In this document: piece by piece, positions 37,220-45,789 of the stretch | How the letters are laid out: every line of letters begins with the position of its first letter | How positions within the stretch are numbered: position 1 is the stretch's first letter | DNA from: Tenuifilum sp040752515 | GTDB lineage: Bacteria; Bacteroidota; Bacteroidia; Bacteroidales; Tenuifilaceae | Assembly (NCBI GenBank): GCA_040752515.1 | Contig: JBFMGQ010000002.1 | Coordinates: 1-64,000 of the forward strand | Length of the DNA: 64,000 nt | Direction: 5' to 3' | The notes under the pieces: generated by a model | What the model was told of the DNA's origin: nothing | Databases searched by the model: none | Seen by the model: only the letters and a program-made list of their open reading frames with translations | Position numbers and translations under genes: made by a program

Positions 37220-38177
37220 AAAGATTCTCCTCGTATCCCTTATCGTCGCTGGTGGTGTAGGCATTCTACACCTTCTCCAATGGTATAGGGACTACCGTCA
37301 ATCGAATTTTTCATTGAAAGGTTCTAGCATCACAGCCATTGAACTGATTAAGGGTACCGATACCCTTAGGCTAACAAATTCCGAGGGCATTTGGTTGATA
37401 AATGGCTTTTACCTTGCCGACTCTGCCACCGTTAGCAGTTTTATCGACATTTTACGTAACATAAATGCTGTAGCGCCTGCTACGCTGAAAACTGCTGACG
37501 ATTTGTTGCTACTGTTTCAGGAAAAGGCTATTAGGGTATGCATTTATAATAAGTCATTAAAAAAGGAATACAGAATAGCATCGGTTGCTGAATTCAACTA
37601 TAAGCCTGTGGCGCTGACCGTAGGCTCTGAAACTCCATACTATGTTGAATCGCCAATCGCATCTATCGATTTAATTGAATACTTTTCCGTTAACCCCGAT
37701 AGTTGGCTTGCAAGCAAACTGTTCGTCGAATCACCCGAAGAGATTGCATGTATTAAGGTCGATTTTCCGAATAACAACAAGGGATATACCATTAAGTTTA
37801 CTGAAAACGATATAGTTTTACTCAGTGTAAATGGTAATCGCTTATCCAATATCAACTTAGCTAACATTAGTAACCTATACTATTCATTTGGCGATCTGAA
37901 GCTTCGATATCCCAATAAATCTGAAGTAATTTCTGCAAAACCAGAAAATCTGATTGCTGTGTTGCAGCTACAAATGGCCAACAGAAAAACTTATGAATAC
38001 AAAATTTTTAGGATTGTTGGTGAAGGTTATACCAACATTTTGGGTCAAAAGCTCGAATACAACCCCAATCGTATCCTAATAAAGTTGGCCGAAAATCACT
38101 TTTTGGTTGGCACTTACACGCATTTTCATTACATGCTTTCACCCATTGATGAGTTTGTAAATAATTATGAAAAATAG
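37209..38177 (+). CDS. DUF4340-like membrane-anchored protein
   Basis: A 322-residue protein with one N-terminal helix (about 5-22) and an extracytoplasmic region. Segments such as LKGSSITAIELIKGTDTLRLTNSEGIWLING resemble the DUF4340 repeat, a domain that accompanies GldG-like auxiliary ABC transporters. The ATG at 37209 overlaps the gldG stop by 11 bases, implying translational coupling and a shared complex with GldF and GldG. Family assignment is from pattern and context, not a search. Confidence 0.72.
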   Translation: MSTKKILLVSLIVAGGVGILHLLQWYRDYRQSNFSLKGSSITAIELIKGTDTLRLTNSEGIWLINGFYLADSATVSSFIDILRNINAVAPATLKTADDLLLLFQEKAIRVCIYNKSLKKEYRIASVAEFNYKPVALTVGSETPYYVESPIASIDLIEYFSVNPDSWLASKLFVESPEEIACIKVDFPNNNKGYTIKFTENDIVLLSVNGNRLSNINLANISNLYYSFGDLKLRYPNKSEVISAKPENLIAVLQLQMANRKTYEYKIFRIVGEGYTNILGQKLEYNPNRILIKLAENHFLVGTYTHFHYMLSPIDEFVNNYEK

Positions 38178-38316
38178 TGTGGTTTATTAGAGTAAAATTT
38201 TGTATTATTGAAATCCTTTTGAGTTTTGAATTGTGTTGATTTTCAACTTTTTTTAAGCAAAAAGGAGTTAACAGATTGACAGTTAAAAGAGAAACTAAAA
38301 CTTAAATTATAGAGAT

Positions 38317-39447
38317 ATGAAATTTGTTGTATCAAGCACCATGCTACTGAGCCACTTAACGGTGGTAAGCAGGGTAATCAGCAGCAAGAACACCCTACCA
38401 ATTCTCGACAACTTTTTATTCAAGTTGGAAGGAAACGAGCTGGAAATAACAGCATCCGACCTTGAATCGACACTTACAACAAAAATTACGCTCGATAACG
38501 TTTTGGGTGATGGCGCTATTGCAATTCCTTTTAAAATCCTTATTGACACCCTAAAGGAATTCTCGGAGCAACCCTTAACCTTCGAAATCGATCCGGGTTC
38601 ACTTGCCATTGCAATTCACTCTGAAAATGGTCAATTTAACATTGTTGGCCAACCCGCCGATGATTTTCCCAAACCGGCAGAGCTCAATCCTGAAAGTAGT
38701 GTTAGCGTTAAGTTGGCTGCCGATGTCATGCTCAACGGCATATCCAAAACCATATTTGCCACCGCCGACGATGAAATGCGCCCGGTGATGAACGGTATCT
38801 TTATAGAGCTTACCAGCGAAGGAATGACCTTTGTGGCTTCCGATTCGCATAAGTTAGTTCGCTACCGCCGTAAGGATGTTCAGGTTAATGAGTTTTCTTC
38901 ATTTATTCTGCCCAAAAAGCCTGCAAACCTTCTAAAATCAATCCTTATAAAGGAAACCGGTTCGGTTAGCGTTGAGTTCGACAACAAGAATGCACGATTT
39001 ACCATGAGTGGATACACTTTGGTTTGCCGTTTGGTTGAAGGTGAATATCCCAACTATAGTGCTGTAATTCCTGTTGACAATCCTAATCGGATGATTATCG
39101 ATAGGGTTGATTTCTACAACTCGGTACGTCGTGTTTCAATCTACTCAAATGCCGCAAGTAACCTGGTTAAGTTGGGTTTAACCTCGAACCAGTGCGAGGT
39201 TTCAGCACAAGACCTCGATTTTTCAGTTTCGGCATATGAGCGTTTAACCTGCGATTACCAGGGCGATGAAATGGAGATTGGCTTTAAATCAGCTTTCCTG
39301 GTTGAAATTTTAGCAAACCTTTCATCAACTGAGGTTGTTCTTTCCATGTCTGATCCTTCGCGAGCAGGGCTCATTTTCCCTCACCAAAACGAAAACCCCG
39401 ACGAGGACGTATTGATGCTCCTAATGCCAATGATGGTTGGCGCCTAA
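38317..39447 (+). CDS. dnaN: DNA polymerase III sliding clamp (beta subunit)
   Basis: Ring-shaped clamp that tethers the replicative polymerase to DNA. The 376-residue protein has the three-domain clamp fold; typical segments are ISSKNTLPILDNFLF, VSRVISSKN near the start, GTHFVAS-like FVASDSHKLVRYRR in the middle and LMPMMVGA at the C-terminus. Length is normal. It stands apart from dnaA in this window and is followed by a strong terminator and a DnaQ-like exonuclease gene. Confidence 0.95.
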   Translation: MKFVVSSTMLLSHLTVVSRVISSKNTLPILDNFLFKLEGNELEITASDLESTLTTKITLDNVLGDGAIAIPFKILIDTLKEFSEQPLTFEIDPGSLAIAIHSENGQFNIVGQPADDFPKPAELNPESSVSVKLAADVMLNGISKTIFATADDEMRPVMNGIFIELTSEGMTFVASDSHKLVRYRRKDVQVNEFSSFILPKKPANLLKSILIKETGSVSVEFDNKNARFTMSGYTLVCRLVEGEYPNYSAVIPVDNPNRMIIDRVDFYNSVRRVSIYSNAASNLVKLGLTSNQCEVSAQDLDFSVSAYERLTCDYQGDEMEIGFKSAFLVEILANLSSTEVVLSMSDPSRAGLIFPHQNENPDEDVLMLLMPMMVGA

Positions 39448-39459
39448 GAATACTTTACC

Positions 39460-39494
39460 AACTTCCCCGGCTATGGCTTGGGGAAGTTTTTTTA
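39460..39494 (+). terminator. Terminator after dnaN
   Basis: AACTTCCCC (39460-39468) pairs with GGGGAAGTT (39480-39488) and is followed by a T run. Confidence 0.88.
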
Positions 39495-39513
39495 TTAATG
39501 AAAGGGTATATAA

Positions 39514-40281
39514 ATGGGATTGAATATTAAAAATCCTCTGGTTGTTTTCGACTTGGAGACCACTGGAATTGATGTAGCTAAGGATAGAATAGTTGAAATT
39601 GCCGTGTTAAAGGTGTTCCCCAATGGGAACCGTGAATCGAAGGTGAGGCGTATTAACCCCGAAATGCCTATACCGCCTGAGGCAACTGCCGTCCATGGCA
39701 TAACCGATGATGATGTAAAAGATGCCCCTACATTTAAGGAGATAGCCAAATCGCTTGCTAACTATATTGAAGGGTGCGATTTTGCCGGTTTCAACTCCAA
39801 TAAGTTTGATTTACCCCTATTAGCTGAGGAGTTCCTGAGGGCTGGTGTAGATATCGACCTAAAAAAACGTAAGTTCATTGATGTTCAAACCATTTTTCAT
39901 AAAATGGAAAAAAGAACCCTGGCTGCTGCATACAAGTTTTACCTCGATAAGGACCTGGTAAACGCCCATAGCGCCGAGGCCGATACCCTTGCCACATTTG
40001 AAATACTTTGCGCTCAGGTTGAACGCTACCCTGAACTTAAGAACGATGTGGATTTCCTCTCGGAGTTCAGCTCCTTTAACCGTAATGTCGATTTTGCAGG
40101 TCGAATTATACTCGATGATAACGGGGTGGAAATATTTAATTTTGGGAAACATAAGGGTAAACCTGTTGTGGAGGTTTTAAAGTCGGAACCCAGCTACTAC
40201 TCTTGGATGATGAATGGCGATTTCCCCCTTTACACCAAAAAGGTGCTTACATCCATTTACTTAAGGATGAAGCAAAAATAA
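39514..40281 (+). CDS. DnaQ-like 3'-5' exonuclease with C-terminal DUF3820-type domain
   Basis: A 255-residue protein. The exonuclease domain (about 8-175) has the DEDD residues: VFDLETTG (Asp13, Glu15), FAGFNSNKFDLPLL, and HSAEADT with the active-site His and Asp. After a linker, the C-terminal 45 residues read FNFGKHKGKPVVEVLKSEP and WMMNGDF, a DUF3820-like module found on some exonucleases. It could proofread for the replicative polymerase or act in repair; its position 66 bp after dnaN fits replication. Confidence 0.87.
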   Translation: MGLNIKNPLVVFDLETTGIDVAKDRIVEIAVLKVFPNGNRESKVRRINPEMPIPPEATAVHGITDDDVKDAPTFKEIAKSLANYIEGCDFAGFNSNKFDLPLLAEEFLRAGVDIDLKKRKFIDVQTIFHKMEKRTLAAAYKFYLDKDLVNAHSAEADTLATFEILCAQVERYPELKNDVDFLSEFSSFNRNVDFAGRIILDDNGVEIFNFGKHKGKPVVEVLKSEPSYYSWMMNGDFPLYTKKVLTSIYLRMKQK

Positions 40282-40349
40282 TTAGCACATCGGTATTAAC
40301 TTACATTAACAAATGCTATATTTACATCCGCTAATTAAAGGGTTTAAAT

Positions 40350-41102
40350 ATGGCACTCATTGAAACATTCCGTCGCCAAGGCGACTTTCTTTTTAGAAAT
40401 CGAAGTTACCTCCCTATTGTCTTGATTTTTGCAGGAATTGGCTACTATGTTTACCTGCATTTGAACGATCAGTATTTTTACAATGCAAGTTACTTCATTG
40501 TATGCTTTGTTGTAAGTTTGATTGGTTTAGCAATACGAGTCATTACCATTGGCTATACACCTAAGAATACTTCTGGTCGAAACACAAAGGAGCAGGTAGC
40601 CGATACCATCAATACTTCCGGCATGTATTCGCTTGTCAGGCATCCGCTTTACCTGGGAAACTTCTTCATGTGGTTTGGCTTGGCTTTAATTACCCAAAGT
40701 GTTTGGTTTGTAGTTTTTTTCATACTGGTTTACTGGCTTTACTACGAACGAATTATGTATGCCGAAGAGTTTTTCCTACGAAATAAATTTGGCTCTGATT
40801 ACCTGAACTGGGCTGATAGCGTTCCCACCTTTATACCGCGTAGGATTAGGTGGCGTTCGCCCAACCTGCATTTTTCCGTACGCAATGTGGTGAAGCGCGA
40901 AAGTATAGGACTTTTTAAGCTGGTATTAATGTTTTTTGTGTTTCAGTATATACACGATGTTATTTCGAATGGCGGTAAATTATTCGAATTAAGTTTCTGG
41001 GGGAAAGGTTGGTTCATTGCATTTATTACCACCGGTATAATTTACTTGGTTTTAAGAACCATTCGTAAAAAAACCCGGTTGCTCGAAGTAGATGGCCGTT
41101 AA
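40350..41102 (+). CDS. ICMT/PEMT-type membrane methyltransferase
   Basis: A 250-residue integral membrane protein with five or six helices. The family core is present: GMYSLVRHPLYLGNFFMWFG (SAM-binding RHPxY motif) and, later, a YYERIMYAEEFFLRNKFG segment with the conserved glutamates. This is the isoprenylcysteine carboxyl methyltransferase/phospholipid methyltransferase fold; the bacterial substrate is unknown. Its stop codon overlaps that of the convergent lipid kinase gene. Confidence 0.82.
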   Translation: MALIETFRRQGDFLFRNRSYLPIVLIFAGIGYYVYLHLNDQYFYNASYFIVCFVVSLIGLAIRVITIGYTPKNTSGRNTKEQVADTINTSGMYSLVRHPLYLGNFFMWFGLALITQSVWFVVFFILVYWLYYERIMYAEEFFLRNKFGSDYLNWADSVPTFIPRRIRWRSPNLHFSVRNVVKRESIGLFKLVLMFFVFQYIHDVISNGGKLFELSFWGKGWFIAFITTGIIYLVLRTIRKKTRLLEVDGR

Positions 41103-42001
41103 GGCACAATAACCTTTAAGCCCTTATTTACCACACTTATCTTAATCTTGCGGTCCATTATAATGGGTTCACCGTCAAAGTGAACCACATCTTCTCGTTT
41201 ACGCTTTATAACAACCTTATGGGCTTTGCCGGTTTGGAGAACGGTACTTTTATCAATTGTTCGGGTGAATAGCATTGCACCTATGGCTGGGGCCTGGAGC
41301 AGGTTAATGGGCGACATAATGGCAATGTCTAGTAACCCATCCTGAATATTGGCATTAGGAGCTATGTAGGCATTATTTCCGTACTGCGAGGCATTGGCAC
41401 AGGTTATCAAAAATGCCCTAACTTTCATTTTCTGAGCATCATCAATTTTAACCTTGTATTTCTTGGGCTTATACCTGAAGAAATCCGATAAGGCCACCTT
41501 TACATAATTGAAAAAACCACGCCCTTTTTCTTTGGCAAATCGGTAGCCTATATGGGCGTCGAAACCTACGCCGCAGGTGCAGAAGAATGGAAGCCCATTA
41601 ACAATTCCATAGTCAATGGCTTCAATTTTAAGCTTGTTAATAACCTGAATGGCTTTGGCTGTATCGAGTGGTATTTTAAGGTGCCTGGCAAGGCCATTAC
41701 CCGATCCAAGCGGAATTATGCCCATTGCACAATCGGAATTAACAATTGCGCTGCCTACTTCATTAACGGTTCCATCGCCACCAACTGCTATAAAATATTT
41801 AAATCCCTCGGCAATCTTTTCGCTGATGATCTGCTGGGCATCGCCCTTTTTGCGGGTAAAAAGGATCTCGGGTTCAAATATATCATTATCAACCGTATTA
41901 TTGATAACGTGCAGTATGCTTTCCTTACCGCGAGTTCCTGAAATGGGATTTACAATAAAAAGAATTTTTTTTCGGGTTGTTCTTGAAATGCTGTCGGCCA
42001 T
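41099..42001 (-). CDS. Diacylglycerol kinase family lipid kinase (YegS/BmrU-like)
   Basis: A 300-residue soluble lipid kinase. The catalytic domain shows IVNPISGTRGK (nucleotide-binding), VGGDGTVNEVG (GGDGT at 74-78) and PLGSGNGLARHL; the C-terminal beta-sandwich contains the IDYGIVNGLPFFCTCGVGFDA segment and FDGEPI near the end. Members phosphorylate diacylglycerol or related lipids at the membrane. It has its own promoter. The physiological lipid is not known. Confidence 0.92.
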   Translation of the reverse strand: MADSISRTTRKKILFIVNPISGTRGKESILHVINNTVDNDIFEPEILFTRKKGDAQQIISEKIAEGFKYFIAVGGDGTVNEVGSAIVNSDCAMGIIPLGSGNGLARHLKIPLDTAKAIQVINKLKIEAIDYGIVNGLPFFCTCGVGFDAHIGYRFAKEKGRGFFNYVKVALSDFFRYKPKKYKVKIDDAQKMKVRAFLITCANASQYGNNAYIAPNANIQDGLLDIAIMSPINLLQAPAIGAMLFTRTIDKSTVLQTGKAHKVVIKRKREDVVHFDGEPIIMDRKIKISVVNKGLKVIVP

Positions 42002-42021
42002 GGAACTTTCTATTGAACTTA

Positions 42022-42051
42022 CAAAAGTAAAACCTTTTTTAATAGCATCAA
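42022..42051 (-). promoter_or_regulatory. Promoter of the lipid kinase gene
   Basis: On the minus strand, TTG (42049-42051) and TACTTTTG (42022-42029) with a 19-base spacer, an ideal Bacteroidota promoter, 20 bases before the ATG. Confidence 0.7.
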
Positions 42052-42077
42052 ACTATCTGCATTTGATAGGCATTGTT

Positions 42078-42085
42078 TATTTTTG
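42078..42085 (+). promoter_or_regulatory. -7 element upstream of the FAH-family gene
   Basis: TATTTTTG lies 20 bases before the ATG at 42106 and inside the longer open frame, supporting the shorter start. Confidence 0.5.
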
Positions 42086-42105
42086 GGAATAAAATACACC
42101 AGCTA

Positions 42106-42717
42106 ATGAAAATCATTTGCATAGGCCGAAACTACAAGGAGCATGCTAAGGAGATGAATGCCGATGTGCCCGAAGTGCCAGTATTCTTCATTAAGCCCGA
42201 TAACTGCTTGCTTCGCAATAATCAACCTTTCTTTTACCCTGATTTTACAAGCGATTTACAATACGAACTGGAGGTGGTATTGCGTATTAACAGGCTGGGA
42301 AGGAGTATAAAGCAAAAATTTGCTTATCGCTACTACGATGCCGTAACACTTGGTATCGATTTTACGGCTCGTGACCTACAACGCGCGTGCAAGGCTAAGG
42401 GGTTACCCTGGGAAATTTCCAAGGCTTTTGATTACTCTGCTCCAGTTGGGCCTTTTATCCCAAAGGAGGAACTAGGCGCTTTGGATGATTTAAATTTTAG
42501 GCTTGAGATAAACGGTAAGGTTGTTCAGCAAGGTAACACCGCCGATATGATTTTTAGTTACGATGAGCTTATTTCGTATGTTTCGCGCTTCATAACCTTT
42601 AGAACCGGAGACCTTATATTTACCGGAACGCCAAGTGGGGTGGGGCCAGTAAAGGTTGGCGATAGGTTACAGGCTTATCTGAACGATAGGTTAATGCTCG
42701 ATTTCTTTGTTAAGTAG
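42106..42717 (+). CDS. Fumarylacetoacetate hydrolase family protein
   Basis: A 203-residue single-domain FAH-fold enzyme. Family marks are ICIGRNYKEHAKEM, PVFFIKPDNCLL, a YELEVVLRI metal-binding glutamate, LGIDFTARDLQ and LIFTGTPSGVGPVKVGD. Close relatives act as acylpyruvate hydrolases or oxaloacetate decarboxylases; the exact substrate cannot be told. The ATG at 42106 gives the canonical MKIICIGRNY start. Confidence 0.9.
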   Translation: MKIICIGRNYKEHAKEMNADVPEVPVFFIKPDNCLLRNNQPFFYPDFTSDLQYELEVVLRINRLGRSIKQKFAYRYYDAVTLGIDFTARDLQRACKAKGLPWEISKAFDYSAPVGPFIPKEELGALDDLNFRLEINGKVVQQGNTADMIFSYDELISYVSRFITFRTGDLIFTGTPSGVGPVKVGDRLQAYLNDRLMLDFFVK

Positions 42718-42756
42718 AAGCCCTGTGCATTAAGTGATGTCCCAGTTTCCTTAATT

Positions 42757-43614
42757 TTAGATAGGTATGGCTGACGTTACTTCAAGTTCCGATTGTAACC
42801 TTTTGAAAAAGGTTAGGGGATAGCTTGCAGTTAGCGTGTTCAAAGCGTATTCAATGGTTTGCTCAATACTGCTCGATTGCTTTACAAGTTTTTCTTCTAA
42901 AAGGCTAACAACAGCGTAAGCACTATCGTGTGTTGGAAAGCCCTGCGAGATTTCACCTTCGAGCTTGGTGAAAAAGTCCATGGTTTCCCTATAGCGTTGC
43001 CGTTGCCTGTCGGAATAGCGATGTAACGATGAGTAAGCATTGGTAAAGCTTGTAAACCTGTTGCGCAGGTTAACCATTACCTTTCGCGGAAGCTGGTCGA
43101 TACCAATTCCTCGTTTTAGGTAAATCTCGGTATAGCGAAAAACGCCAATATACCCAAGGGCATCAAGGTCATCGGCGGTTGAAACGAGCAATGCCAAGTT
43201 GAGCATGTCATCGGGTTTGGTTACTGGCTGCTGTTTTACCGATTTGTCATCGTGTAGTTCAACTGCTTTTAAAATCGACGTTCTTTCGGTTTCGGATAAA
43301 TCCTTAATGTAACTGATGAACTGCTTGCAAAGTTCGGCGCCTTGTTGCCCGTGCTGTTCATCGAGGGTTATGGTTAAACCTGTATCGTGAAAAAAGCATG
43401 CAATTATGGCATTCTCAATAAGCTGTTCCGATATTTCCAGACCGGCTTTGTGGAGTTCAACAAGTAGGCCCCGGCAGTGCAGCCATACCCTAATGTGGTG
43501 GTTTAGGTCGTGCGAGGGCAATGAAACATTCATGAATACACTCTCAAGGTGATGGTAAAGGTTCGATAGATATTTGGTTTCAATGCGATGAATCTTTGAG
43601 AGCAGTTCTTCCAT
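42757..43614 (-). CDS. HD-domain phosphohydrolase-like protein
   Basis: A 285-residue soluble protein. HD-type residues are visible: HDLNHHIRVW near 35, IACFFHDTGLT (His-Asp pair) near 90, an ELHDDKSV His further on and STADDLDALG with a conserved Asp near 167. These fit a metal-dependent HD phosphohydrolase. The C-terminal 110 residues are helical and unassigned. Substrate unknown. It lies downstream of a terminator for the small HTH gene, so it probably has its own promoter. Confidence 0.75.
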   Translation of the reverse strand: MEELLSKIHRIETKYLSNLYHHLESVFMNVSLPSHDLNHHIRVWLHCRGLLVELHKAGLEISEQLIENAIIACFFHDTGLTITLDEQHGQQGAELCKQFISYIKDLSETERTSILKAVELHDDKSVKQQPVTKPDDMLNLALLVSTADDLDALGYIGVFRYTEIYLKRGIGIDQLPRKVMVNLRNRFTSFTNAYSSLHRYSDRQRQRYRETMDFFTKLEGEISQGFPTHDSAYAVVSLLEEKLVKQSSSIEQTIEYALNTLTASYPLTFFKRLQSELEVTSAIPI

Positions 43615-43643
43615 GGTTAATGGGTTTTATGCAAAGTAAATAA

Positions 43644-43670
43644 AAAAGCAGGAAAATTTTTCCTGCTTTT
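43644..43670 (-). terminator. Terminator after the small HTH gene
   Basis: AAAAGCAGGAAAA with its complement TTTTCCTGCTTTT forms a long stem; on the minus strand a T run follows. It separates the 86-residue gene from the HD gene. Confidence 0.8.
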
Positions 43671-43694
43671 AAGAGTTTTTTAGGCTAAAATGTT

Positions 43695-43955
43695 CTAGGC
43701 CATTTCTTTTGATTTGGCAATAATTTCGTAGGCGATATCGAGAATTGTGGTATCGTCAAGGGTTACTATTCCACCATCGGGGCCTGGCTCTAAGTGAAAT
43801 CCCACTGCACCTCCTTCCTTGTAGTTGGTTCCACCAAAATAATTGCGGACAGTTTCAACATTGATGTTCAACCTGTCCGCAATTATCTGCATGCTACCAT
43901 CAGGAAGGCTATCCTTAACCCTCCTGAGCTCATTAAATGTGATTAGTTTAGTCAT
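43695..43955 (-). CDS. Small helix-turn-helix DNA-binding-like protein
   Basis: An 86-residue protein. Residues 18-42 (GSMQIIADRLNINVETVRNYFGG) form a clear helix-turn-helix. A glycine-rich middle (YKEGGAVGFHLEPGPDGG) and a C-terminal helix (TTILDIAYEIIAKSKEM) follow. Similar small proteins recur in Bacteroidota, but I know of no assigned function. It is transcribed away from a 386-bp AT-rich gap. Confidence 0.78.
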   Translation of the reverse strand: MTKLITFNELRRVKDSLPDGSMQIIADRLNINVETVRNYFGGTNYKEGGAVGFHLEPGPDGGIVTLDDTTILDIAYEIIAKSKEMA

Positions 43956-44341
43956 AATTACAGGGTTTTTAAAAATTTTTACACCTTAAATATATGAATT
44001 TGCATTCAAATACTAAAATAATTTAACCAATATTTAACGTTAAAAATACATCTTATTCTCTAATTTTTTATACGAGTTTTCTATGCGTAAGTTTTAATAA
44101 ATAGTTTATAAAAAATCATGCTACAATTTTCAAGAATATGATATTAATAAAATGATTATCAGCTTAATATGTTTGATCAAGTAGCTATATCTTTTATGAC
44201 CTCTGACTTATTGATATAAGCCAGGAAACTAAATATTTCAACAGAAAAGCGGAGGGGATGACCACTTCCGTTAAAGTGAAAGAAGGGTATCAATTTTCAT
44301 CAATAACCTTGATATCTTTGCATAAAACATCACAGCCTTTC
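43956..44341. other. AT-rich intergenic gap of 386 bp
   Basis: Very AT-rich in its first 250 bases, with no open frame of note, no tRNA-like fold and no terminator-grade hairpin. It must hold the promoter of the minus-strand HTH gene and it holds the -7 element of the HAD gene at its right end. A weak in-frame extension of the HAD gene to 44258 is thought non-coding. Confidence 0.6.
44313..44320 (+). promoter_or_regulatory. -7 element upstream of the HAD phosphatase gene
   Basis: TATCTTTG, followed by CATAAAA, 21 bases before the ATG at 44342. Confidence 0.5.
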
Positions 44342-45163
44342 ATGATTAAGATGGTGATTACCGATTTGGATGGCACGCTTTTACGATCCGATCATAAGTT
44401 TAACTCGGAGGATTTATCTACACTTTATAGGCTGGGCGATTTGGGGATCATTCGTGTCATTGCAACCGGCCGTTCACCGTTTTCCGCATCAACTGTGATG
44501 CCCGAAGATTTTCCAATCGATTACCTATTATTCTCTTCTGGAGCAGGGGTTATGCGTTGGTCAGACAAGTCGATCATCCATGCAAATCAACTTTCACAAC
44601 AGGTGGTTCAGGATGTAATTAGCTTGCTTGTTGCTATGCAGGCCGATTTCATGGTACATGAGCCCATCCCCCTTAACCACTGCTTTCATTACTACAGTTC
44701 TGGTAAGCTAAATTCCGATTTTGAACGCCGCCTTTCCTTGTATAAGGATTACTCTCAACCTCTTATAACTGGCTTGCCCTTTCCGGGGCCTGCATCGCAG
44801 GTGTTAGCAGTTTTGCCTTATGATATCGAAAGGTTTAACGCTATTTCATTGAAACTAAGCGGAGTTCAGGTTATTCGCGCCACCTCTCCTCTCGATGGCA
44901 AGTCGATATGGCTGGAAATTTTTCCCGAGGGGGTTTCAAAATCGGGTGGCATTAAGTGGTTATGTGATTATTTAGGAGGAATTCAACCTAGCGAACTGAT
45001 GGCCTTGGGTAACGATTACAACGATGTGGATATGCTTAACCTTGCCGGTTCTGCATTTGTGGTATCCAATGCCCCTGCCGATTTAAAAGAACACTACCAG
45101 GTTGTGCCTTTAAACAACGAAGCAGGTTTTTCGCATGCTGTAAATCGGGTTTTTAAAAGTTAA
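44342..45163 (+). CDS. Cof-type HAD-IIB hydrolase (sugar phosphatase-like)
   Basis: A 273-residue phosphatase of the Cof/YbiV type. Motif I is VITDLDGTLL (nucleophile Asp8, acid Asp10), motif II lies in RVIATGRSPFS, and motif III/IV is a C-terminal KSGGIKWLCDYLG with ALGNDYNDVDML. The cap domain between is C2-type. Members dephosphorylate sugar phosphates or flavin/pyridoxal phosphates. The ATG at 44342 is preferred to upstream starts because the promoter lies between them. Confidence 0.9.
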   Translation: MIKMVITDLDGTLLRSDHKFNSEDLSTLYRLGDLGIIRVIATGRSPFSASTVMPEDFPIDYLLFSSGAGVMRWSDKSIIHANQLSQQVVQDVISLLVAMQADFMVHEPIPLNHCFHYYSSGKLNSDFERRLSLYKDYSQPLITGLPFPGPASQVLAVLPYDIERFNAISLKLSGVQVIRATSPLDGKSIWLEIFPEGVSKSGGIKWLCDYLGGIQPSELMALGNDYNDVDMLNLAGSAFVVSNAPADLKEHYQVVPLNNEAGFSHAVNRVFKS

Positions 45164-45167
45164 TGCT

Positions 45168-45683
45168 CTATAGTATCTCCTTAACCTCTTTCTTTAAAAA
45201 ATCAATAGCAAGCGATGTAGGGTTTATTTCAAGCTCTGCGTAGGTCTCCAGAATCTTTTTACTTAAATCAAAACTGCTATCGTTTGGGGCTACCTTCTCA
45301 CCGCAAATATTAATGAGCTTCACAATGTTTTCCTTGGCATTTTTAACCATTTCCCAAGCCTCGTTGCTAACATAAAGCTGCTGTGAAAGGTTATGTTCCC
45401 ATTCGGCTCTAATGCTTCCTAGTAGGGCGCTTTGCAAATCGCTTGCCAGCATTCCTTTTTTATTCACTCTAACAATGATTGATTCAGGCGAAATTCGCTC
45501 CATTAATAGTATTAAACGTTCGTAGGCCTGGAGCCTAAGGGGGAGGGAAACCTTAATGGTGTTGAACATTAACTCGGCCTTTTGCCTTTGGGTTTCATTC
45601 TTTATTAGTATTCGTAGGGCAAGATATCCGGCTAGGAATACCATAAGCGCAGGAATAGTGATTTTTAAAATTTCGGCAAACAT
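45168..45683 (-). CDS. Membrane-anchored protein of unknown function
   Basis: A 171-residue protein with one N-terminal membrane helix (about 7-27, ITIPALMVFLAGYLALRILI) and a helical cytoplasmic part (QRQKAELMFNTIKVSLPLRLQAYERLILLMERISPE and onward). No family recognised with confidence, though the pattern is familiar from Bacteroidota genomes. It stands alone, convergent to the HAD gene with only four bases between. Confidence 0.75.
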   Translation of the reverse strand: MFAEILKITIPALMVFLAGYLALRILIKNETQRQKAELMFNTIKVSLPLRLQAYERLILLMERISPESIIVRVNKKGMLASDLQSALLGSIRAEWEHNLSQQLYVSNEAWEMVKNAKENIVKLINICGEKVAPNDSSFDLSKKILETYAELEINPTSLAIDFLKKEVKEIL

Positions 45684-45732
45684 ATTTTAATGTTTTTGGG
45701 CAGTTTAGGTGTATATGAATAACAAATTACTT

Positions 45733-45740
45733 TAATTTTG
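45733..45740 (+). promoter_or_regulatory. -7 element upstream of the aminotransferase gene
   Basis: TAATTTTG fits TAnnTTTG, 49 bases before the ATG at 45790; no correctly spaced TTG seen. Confidence 0.4.
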
Positions 45741-45789
45741 GAACTCTAAAATTAGTAAAACAATTTCGAATTCCCTAAAACGTAAAACC

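Noticed and set aside
44258..44341. N-terminal extension of the HAD phosphatase
   Set aside because: A -7 promoter element lies within it, and the HAD motif begins right after the ATG at 44342.
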